Shown here in pieces: positions 1 through 3,970 of a DNA stretch of 6,345 bases. The stretch comes from an uncultured Collinsella sp. (GTDB taxonomy: Bacteria; Actinomycetota; Coriobacteriia; Coriobacteriales; Coriobacteriaceae), in assembly GCA_902465465.1 (NCBI GenBank), contig CABQNF010000062.1, positions 1-6,345 on the forward strand, in the 5' to 3' direction. The translations under genes were made by a program, and so were the position numbers. The first letter of the stretch is position 1. Every line of letters begins with the position of its first letter. The notes under the pieces are model-generated. The model was not told where the DNA came from. It saw nothing but the letters and a program-made list of their open reading frames with translations, and ran no database searches.

Positions 1-81
1 CCGGCGGGCGTGCGCGAGATTGTATCGCCACGCGATCCGATCAAACAACACGATCGTCAAAGAATACCAAAGCCAAATACG
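1..81. other. Left-edge sequence downstream of the HNH gene
   Basis: Eighty-one bases after the HNH stop codon. There are short GATCG/CGATC repeats (for example GATCCGATC near 35-43 and CGATCG near 51-56) but no strong hairpin with a U tract, so no terminator is called. No coding start belonging to a supported gene is seen. Confidence 0.4.
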
Positions 82-1164
82 CTAATACGGCAGAAGCCCC
101 GCCTTTTCACGCTTCTTTTCCGAGCGATCGAACTCAATGCGATGGGCCTCAAGAAACACCGTATTGGGTCGCCACTGACGCTCATTCGGCTGCCTTAGCG
201 TCGCACCCGCAAAGGAAGCGTAGTCGGTCTTATCCAGCAGGTACGATCCGCACAGCCGATATTCGCCGCAAACAGGCTCAAACGAAATCAGGTGAGCATC
301 AAATAGGGAATGAAGATCGCGCCGAAGCAGAATGCCATTGCTGGCAACCTGCGATTTGGGTCCCGAGTAATTCTCGATATGTGCAGCCTCCAGAGCTTCG
401 CTGACGCCGCAGTCCGACACCGCGCAACGGCCGTCATAGGCGGCAACGAGCTGCTTGCGGAACCATTGCTGCCCCAATCGCTCGCGCCTTAACGCATAGC
501 GGACCTTTTCGTCGTCGGTCGCACCCTGTCCGGCAAACTCAATATCGACGGGCATGTGCTTCAGATAACTCATGTCGGGTGCAAAACGAGGGTCCGGTCC
601 GCCTTTATGAACAGGACCGTGCAGAACAAACCATCCGTTTTCGGGCTCGAACCGCTCAACAAACGCAAGGCCGAGCACCTTGTAGCCCACCTCGGTTGCA
701 AATATGACTCCGACCGGAACGCCACATTCCATGCAGTTGAGCATTTTACGGTTATAGTCTTGGTCTCGAGAACCAACGGCGCCTGGCGCTTGAACCGAAT
801 ACTTAATGACCCACGTGCCATCGTCCAAATAGAGCGGAGGCACATCGGTGTAGAAGCTCTTTTTAGAGTTATGGACCGAAAGCGCAAAGATCTTATTGGG
901 ATCTTGCTTCACCCGATCCTGGCCCGGCCAGAAGATCCCTGAATCCCGCGTTACGGGAAAGAAGTCCGAGCCAATTCTCAAACGATACTGATACTGAGGG
1001 CTATCTTCCTTGGTGTGGTGCGGAAGGCTGGTCCAAACGCCGCCGCGCTGTTCCTCACCCAGAAACCACTCCCATGCCTCAACGTATTCGGAAGGCACGA
1101 GACTGCAGGCGCGGTCATAGCTTGGTCCATCCATCAACGGAACAGCAAGGTCAATGTCGTTCAT
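82..1164 (-). CDS. HNH endonuclease with possible SRA-like N-terminal domain (candidate type IV-like restriction enzyme)
   Basis: The C-terminal third is a clear HNH nuclease domain of the HNH_2 kind (roughly residues 230-300 of 360). It has a CxxxxC pair (C247, C252), the AAHI histidine (H262), the SNGILL asparagine (N276) and DLHSLFD with H285, in the usual order and spacing, so the metal-dependent DNA-cleaving site looks intact. The N-terminal region (about residues 60-185) has a YSVQAPGAVGSRDQDYNRKML stretch and then a hydrophobic PVGVIFA strand. This resembles the tail of SRA/ScoMcrA-like PUA-fold domains that recognise modified bases, but this is inference from pattern only. Cytoplasmic; no signal peptide or membrane segment. 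Start: a GTG at 1173 is possible (363 residues), but ATG at 1164 is preferred because AGGTG lies 6 nt before it. The gene is divergent from the 1380 gene. It could instead be a generic HNH protein without base-modification specificity. HNH call confident; SRA part tentative. Confidence 0.85.
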   Translation of the reverse strand: MNDIDLAVPLMDGPSYDRACSLVPSEYVEAWEWFLGEEQRGGVWTSLPHHTKEDSPQYQYRLRIGSDFFPVTRDSGIFWPGQDRVKQDPNKIFALSVHNSKKSFYTDVPPLYLDDGTWVIKYSVQAPGAVGSRDQDYNRKMLNCMECGVPVGVIFATEVGYKVLGLAFVERFEPENGWFVLHGPVHKGGPDPRFAPDMSYLKHMPVDIEFAGQGATDDEKVRYALRRERLGQQWFRKQLVAAYDGRCAVSDCGVSEALEAAHIENYSGPKSQVASNGILLRRDLHSLFDAHLISFEPVCGEYRLCGSYLLDKTDYASFAGATLRQPNERQWRPNTVFLEAHRIEFDRSEKKREKAGLLPY

Positions 1165-1170
1165 CGCCAG

Positions 1171-1175
1171 CACCT
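1171..1175 (-). promoter_or_regulatory. Weak ribosome binding site deciding the HNH gene start
   Basis: AGGTG on the minus strand sits 6 nt before ATG 1164. It overlaps the alternative in-frame GTG at 1171-1173, which has no purine-rich site upstream of it. This favours the ATG, though AGGTG is a weak match to the anti-Shine-Dalgarno sequence. Confidence 0.45.
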
Positions 1176-1368
1176 ACAACCATACGAACGCGAGTCATGC
1201 CCCTCAATAATATGGCCGGAAGTCAATTATTACGAGATCTCATTCCGCGATCGGCACATCGTTGATGCTCTCGGTTTGCCGCTGGCGCGCTTGTACCCCG
1301 CTACCCCACTTCCCTGTATACTGATGTAGCACGTGTTTCATCCGGGCTTGTTGGGCCGGATTGTTCAT

Positions 1369-1375
1369 GAGAGGG
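1369..1375 (+). promoter_or_regulatory. Ribosome binding site of the 163-residue gene
   Basis: GAGAGGG ends 4 nt before ATG 1380. It is purine-rich and slightly close to the start codon, but it is the only Shine-Dalgarno-like match in the leader and supports this start. Confidence 0.55.
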
Positions 1376-1379
1376 TCTT

Positions 1380-1871
1380 ATGGCTGCTTCGAATCCGCCT
1401 AAGGGGAGCGTTTCTTCTTCGTCCATCAAGCCGGTTACGCGCAAGGCTGTGCGTTGCCAGCGCGAGGTCGCTTGGCTTGTCACGCAGGCGGCGGGCAGGC
1501 TTGCGGCGACCACTCAGGACGTCAATGCGCCTACGCCGAGCTTTGTGTTAGCGGCGGCGCTGGATTTTGTGCGCCAATTGGAGCTTGCCGCACAGGATGC
1601 CAGCGGCCACCTCGACTACCAGAATGTTATGGCGCCCGACCTGCAAACGTTCTGCCACATGGCCAAGTTGCCCGCCGCACCCAATGCGCTTTCGGACGCA
1701 GGCTACATGTTTACGCTTTCGGGCGCGGACCTTATCCGCGACATCTATGCATACTGCAGCGAGCTCGCCGAGCGCCACGTCTTTGACGCGGCTGAAGTCA
1801 AACCGGGATATGTCATCAAGCTGGTTCTTAGGCTGTTCTTGATGGACGGGTTCGGGGCCATGCCGGCGTAA
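1380..1871 (+). CDS. Hypothetical protein, 163 residues, function unknown
   Basis: I do not recognise a family. The N-terminal ~25 residues are Ser/Lys/Arg-rich and probably disordered. The rest alternates hydrophobic and charged residues as expected for a soluble, mostly helical protein (for example AALDFVRQLELAAQ, DLIRDIYAYCSELAERH and VIKLVLRLFLMDGF). There is no signal peptide; the C-terminal hydrophobic stretch is too short and contains charged residues, so a membrane segment is unlikely. A run at residues 23-45, with several basic residues and a helix-forming tail, could bind nucleic acid, but no helix-turn-helix is clear. Start ATG 1380 is supported by GAGAGGG at 1369-1375, 4 nt upstream (GAGG core 5 nt upstream). 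Antisense and alternative-frame readings across this stretch are shorter and lack a start site this good. It is divergent from the HNH gene and convergent with the AlbA_2 gene, so it is probably transcribed alone. Confidence 0.75.
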   Translation: MAASNPPKGSVSSSSIKPVTRKAVRCQREVAWLVTQAAGRLAATTQDVNAPTPSFVLAAALDFVRQLELAAQDASGHLDYQNVMAPDLQTFCHMAKLPAAPNALSDAGYMFTLSGADLIRDIYAYCSELAERHVFDAAEVKPGYVIKLVLRLFLMDGFGAMPA

Positions 1872-1917
1872 GCCGAGTCTTTAGCATCACCGTCGACTGA
1901 GCAACAACCGCTTTACC

Positions 1918-1966
1918 TTAGTGGGCGCCAATTGAGGGTCGATTATTGGGTCGCCTCGTCCACTAA
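1918..1966. terminator. Hairpin between convergent genes, candidate bidirectional terminator
   Basis: TTAGTGGGCG (1918-1927) can pair with CGTCCACTAA (1957-1966) as a 10-bp stem with one G-U pair when read on the plus strand. The interior can form a further stem, CCAAT (1928-1932) with ATTGG (1945-1949). The structure starts 46 nt after the stop of the 163-residue gene and 5 nt after the stop of the AlbA_2 gene read on the minus strand, an apt place to end both transcripts. Neither side has a strong U tract (the plus side continues CGCATTTATT), so it is not a textbook intrinsic terminator. Confidence 0.45.
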
Positions 1967-1971
1967 CGCAT

Positions 1972-3438
1972 TTATTCCACGCGCTCTGACAGTCGATACT
2001 TGCGGTTGCGGCTTGTCAACGGCGCCGTCGGCTCAAGCTCGCCCTGCTCAATGAGCGCATTGACGCGTGCCCTGACCTGGGAAACCGTGAGTCCCGTGCG
2101 CTCCGCCAGTTCGCGCGTCCCCAATTCGCCGTAGCGCTTGAGCGCCGTCATAATCAAGTCCCCGCCATGATCGACCGGCTCGATCTTTGAACGGTAAAGT
2201 ACGACCTTGAACCGATCGAACCCCGGGCAGAACAGGGGCTCGGCCAGACCATGCGCGCGCATGGCATCGAGCATCATCGGGATGCCCGAGCCATTGCCCT
2301 CAGCCGGCGAACCTGCGCCATCCGGCAGCGGGACAATCGACATGAGTTTCACGAGCGTCGCGTTACGGCATCGGGAGCTGCCGTCAAACAAGCTCTCGCG
2401 AGTCTTCCCTCCATAAAGGCCGCCGGGATTCGTCACCTCGATACGGTCGTCAAAAACGTCGACGGCGATCGATTGCCCACAGAACCGATCCCCGTATTCC
2501 CTGTGGATAACCGCGTTGGCGACTGCCTCGCGCAGGACCTCCTCGGGAATCTCCAGCGAGTCGATACGCGAGATGCCTTGGACGGTCGAGGTGCGGCGCA
2601 GGTTTTTGGCGACAGCCGCGACAGTATCCGAAATCATCTCGCCCAGGGTGCCCTCGCAGACTGTGCGGTCCATAAATCTTAGCGGTCCCGCAGCGCCCTT
2701 TTGAGTTCCCGCATGGACAGCCACATCAATGAAGAGCTTGGGATAGAACTGCTGAGGGTAAACGCCCGCGGCAAGGAGGCCGGCCTTGGTAACATTGCCC
2801 TGGAAGTCGAGGAGATTCAGGCGCTCCATCTTTGTCTTCTTGTCCGTCGCACCACGCATCGCTCGAGGCGTCAACGAATAGGCGCGTTCTATCGTGCGGT
2901 CGACCAGCGACTCGTCGAGATCGCCCACACTCGTGCCGGGCACCGCATCGCGATCGCTCGGAGTCGCTCGACCGTATGACGCCAATGCGAGCACCTCGGT
3001 CGATGAAAGCGGCACATCTTTGTCATCGATGCGTTTGTAGCTGCCACCTTGAGCGCCCCGCTCTATGACATAGCACGGCTTGCTCGACGGGTCGAGCTCC
3101 TCAATCGTGATGACCAGAACCACGGTGCCCTGGAGCTCCACGCGCTCAATGGTGTATTTGGGCGGATTGGCCAGCTTTCCGCGACCGCCAGCATCGCCCA
3201 TGCCCGCCACGAATTGGTTGAGCACTTTCTCGGTCTCAAAGTTTGCAACTGGGACAAAACCCGCGCGCTCGCTCACTCCGAGCACGATGATGCCGCCGGC
3301 GGTGTTTGCGAAAGCGCTGACCGTTTCCCATACGTCGCGGGAAAGCGTCATGGCGCTCTCTTTTACTTCGACGCTAAGGTCATCCGAACCCATTCGCTTT
3401 AAAGACTCGAGCAAACCGGCCAGCTCGTTTTCGTTCAT
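1972..3438 (-). CDS. AlbA_2 (Schlafen-type) DNA-binding domain protein with GHKL-like ATPase region and winged helix; predicted transcriptional regulator
   Basis: 488 residues from ATG 3438, with the architecture of the COG2865 family of predicted regulators. Residues ~15-155 form an AlbA_2/Schlafen domain: the VEVKES strand (22-28) and FANTAGGIIVLGV (43-55) are its hallmarks. Residues ~180-240 are the usual linker with a T-x-AGLLAAGVYPQ stretch. Residues ~299-410 form the HATPase_c_4-like part: LREAVANAVIHREY (N box), DDRIEVTNPGGL, RNATLVKLM and EGNGSGIPMM (G box). Residues ~427-485 form a winged helix (ELAERTGLTVSQVRARVNAL) followed by a basic RNRKYRL strand. Family members are thought to bind DNA, and some occur in defence or mobile loci; the ligand and targets here are unknown. 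An in-frame GTG at 3442-3444 is possible, but AAAGGA lies only 1 nt before it and 7 nt before the ATG, so the ATG is chosen. Upstream repeat modules suggest autoregulation. No frameshift or missing block is visible. Confidence 0.9.
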   Translation of the reverse strand: MNENELAGLLESLKRMGSDDLSVEVKESAMTLSRDVWETVSAFANTAGGIIVLGVSERAGFVPVANFETEKVLNQFVAGMGDAGGRGKLANPPKYTIERVELQGTVVLVITIEELDPSSKPCYVIERGAQGGSYKRIDDKDVPLSSTEVLALASYGRATPSDRDAVPGTSVGDLDESLVDRTIERAYSLTPRAMRGATDKKTKMERLNLLDFQGNVTKAGLLAAGVYPQQFYPKLFIDVAVHAGTQKGAAGPLRFMDRTVCEGTLGEMISDTVAAVAKNLRRTSTVQGISRIDSLEIPEEVLREAVANAVIHREYGDRFCGQSIAVDVFDDRIEVTNPGGLYGGKTRESLFDGSSRCRNATLVKLMSIVPLPDGAGSPAEGNGSGIPMMLDAMRAHGLAEPLFCPGFDRFKVVLYRSKIEPVDHGGDLIMTALKRYGELGTRELAERTGLTVSQVRARVNALIEQGELEPTAPLTSRNRKYRLSERVE

Positions 3439-3445
3439 CTGCACG

Positions 3446-3451
3446 TCCTTT
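3446..3451 (-). promoter_or_regulatory. Ribosome binding site deciding the AlbA_2 gene start
   Basis: AAAGGA on the minus strand is 7 nt from ATG 3438 but only 1 nt from the in-frame GTG at 3444. Normal spacing therefore selects the ATG and shortens the protein by two residues compared with a longest-frame call. Confidence 0.7.
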
Positions 3452-3500
3452 CGCTCGGTTCTGCGAAGAATGCCGCGAATAGATTTCCTTCGTCTCTCAG

Positions 3501-3560
3501 TTATCTCTCGTCTTTCTGTTATCTCTCATATTAGAGAGGAGTGAGAGATGAAAGATAAGA
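3501..3560. repeat. Repeat module A, operator-like, proximal to the AlbA_2 gene
   Basis: TTATCTCTC occurs at 3501 and again at 3519 (18-bp period), followed by an imperfect palindrome CTCTC-ATATTA-GAGAG (3523-3538), an inverted GAGAGAT (3543-3549) and AAAGATAAGATG. Positions 3511-3546 match module B (3676-3711) at 33 of 36 bases, including the shared 17-mer TCTTTCTGTTATCTCTC. It lies between the putative promoter and the start codon of the AlbA_2 gene, the usual place for a repressor operator. The binding protein is not known; the AlbA_2/winged-helix product itself is the natural candidate. Confidence 0.65.
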
Positions 3561-3577
3561 TGTCTGTCATCTGTTTC

Positions 3578-3606
3578 ATTTAAACATGTTTTCGCTGGTA
3601 AAACAA
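3578..3606 (-). promoter_or_regulatory. Putative promoter of the AlbA_2 gene
   Basis: On the minus strand, TTGTTT (3601-3606) and TTAAAT (3578-3583) are separated by 17 bp, in the most AT-rich part of the spacer. The matches to consensus are moderate (3 of 6 and 4 of 6). Transcription would start near 3571, placing repeat module A in the 5' untranslated region and module B about 100 bp or more upstream. Just upstream, CAAT/ATTG half-sites alternate at 3604-3622, including the palindrome ATTGAGACAAT. Confidence 0.4.
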
Positions 3607-3652
3607 TCTATATTGAGACAATACCATGGTTGCCTGTCTCTTTGCAGCATTG

Positions 3653-3721
3653 TTATCTCTCATATTTGTCTCTCATCTTTCTGTTATCTCTCGTATTAGA
3701 GACGAATGAGATATGAGAGAT
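3653..3721. repeat. Repeat module B, operator-like, distal copy
   Basis: Contains TTATCTCTC at 3653 and 3684, a related GTCTCTCATC at 3669, the imperfect palindrome TCTC-GTATTA-GAGA (3689-3702) and inverted GAGAGAT (3715-3721). The stretch 3676-3711 matches 3511-3546 in module A with three differences, 165 bp apart. The two modules bracket the putative AlbA_2 promoter, which would suit a looping or cooperative repressor. An origin by local duplication is equally consistent with the sequence. Confidence 0.65.
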
Positions 3722-3731
3722 GTGCGGGCGA

Positions 3732-3885
3732 CGGATGAGCGTGGATTTTTGGACGGTCGGGAAATGAGGGTGGATATTTGGACGGTTTTTGGGCTTTTGG
3801 CAGCCGATTTCGTCCGAAAATCCACGCTCATTTGATGGGCGTCCGAATTTCCACGCTCGTGTGTCCGAAAATCCACGCTCATCCG
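3732..3885. repeat. Cluster of five ~21-bp repeats in inverted arrangement (2 forward, 3 reverse)
   Basis: The unit, in reverse-copy orientation, is GTCCGAAAATCCACGCTCAT. Forward-facing complements lie at 3735-3755 (R1) and 3764-3784 (R2, diverged). Reverse copies lie at 3811-3831 (R3), 3840-3860 (R4, three changes) and 3862-3882 (R5). R1-R2 and R3-R4 are both spaced 29 bp apart; R4-R5 is 22 bp. The outermost copies extend to a 23-bp inverted pair, 3732-3754 and 3863-3885, with one difference. R1 can also pair with R3 over 21 bp with one G-U, closing a 55-nt loop. No flanking target duplication or transposase is visible. The cluster could be a REP/BIME-like palindromic element, a relic MITE or a regulatory RNA structure. 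I recall similar motifs between Collinsella genes, but this is unverified. Confidence 0.75.
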
Positions 3886-3890
3886 GCAGA

Positions 3891-3918
3891 TTGGTCGAGG
3901 GCCCCATATGGGTATACT
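3891..3918 (+). promoter_or_regulatory. Putative promoter of the M16C peptidase gene
   Basis: TATACT (3913-3918) matches five of six -10 consensus positions. TTGGTC (3891-3896) is a weak -35 with a 16-bp spacer. The start point would be near 3925, giving a leader of about 45 nt. A perfect 10-bp palindrome, CCCATATGGG (3903-3912), fills most of the spacer and abuts the -10, a position where a bound regulator would block RNA polymerase; no regulator is identified. Confidence 0.55.
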
Positions 3919-3938
3919 CTCGAGGATTCGACTCGATT

Positions 3939-3954
3939 CGCCCCCGCTGGGGCG
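3939..3954 (+). promoter_or_regulatory. Short GC hairpin in the leader of the M16C gene
   Basis: CGCCCC (3939-3944) pairs with GGGGCG (3949-3954) over a CGCT tetraloop, giving six GC pairs that end only 2 nt before the ribosome binding site. There is no U tract, so it is not a terminator. It may hold the binding site in an open context or influence translation, or it may be incidental in GC-rich DNA. Confidence 0.4.
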
Positions 3955-3956
3955 TC

Positions 3957-3963
3957 AAAGGAG
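3957..3963 (+). promoter_or_regulatory. Ribosome binding site of the M16C gene
   Basis: AAAGGAG with 7 nt before ATG 3971 is a near-ideal Shine-Dalgarno sequence. It rules against the in-frame ATG at 3908, which would add 21 residues, overlaps the putative -10 region and has no such site. Confidence 0.85.
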
Positions 3964-3970
3964 ACTGCAT

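Larger units (their letters stand above)
1165..1379. promoter_or_regulatory. Divergent intergenic region between the HNH gene and the 163-residue gene
   Basis: This spacer must hold the promoters of both flanking genes. For the plus-strand gene, TATACT (1317-1322) is a good -10 hexamer about 58 nt before the start codon. The best -35 candidate, TTGTAC (1291-1296), is 20 bp upstream, longer than ideal. On the minus strand there is an AT-rich tract at about 1206-1232, including TATTAT (1207-1212), but no well-spaced -35. An 8-bp palindrome GAGATCTC is at 1234-1241. No small gene or RNA gene is visible. Confidence 0.4.

Noticed and set aside
1207..1226. TTGACT and TATTAT on the minus strand as an HNH gene promoter
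   Set aside because: The two hexamers are only 8 bp apart, so they cannot form one promoter; no good partner at 16-18 bp was found for either.
3811..3882. Three same-orientation repeats suggesting a mini CRISPR array
   Set aside because: The intervals between copies are 1-8 bp rather than spacer-sized, the copies diverge, two more copies are inverted, and no cas gene is present.
3732..3885. Complete transposable element with terminal inverted repeats
   Set aside because: The ends are inverted repeats, but no transposase, no target-site duplication and no coding capacity are visible; it is described only as an inverted repeat cluster.
3653..3970. Minus-strand 105-codon frame across the intergenic spacer, with a GAGGTGG-like site before its start
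   Set aside because: It runs through the inverted repeats and both regulatory regions, its peptide only reflects repeat units (DERGFSD, NERGFSD), and its apparent ribosome binding site is the first codons of the M16C gene read backwards.
3908..3970. Upstream in-frame ATG at 3908 extending the M16C protein by 21 residues
   Set aside because: It overlaps the putative -10 region, lacks a ribosome binding site and adds an Arg-rich tail; ATG 3971 has AAAGGAG at ideal spacing.
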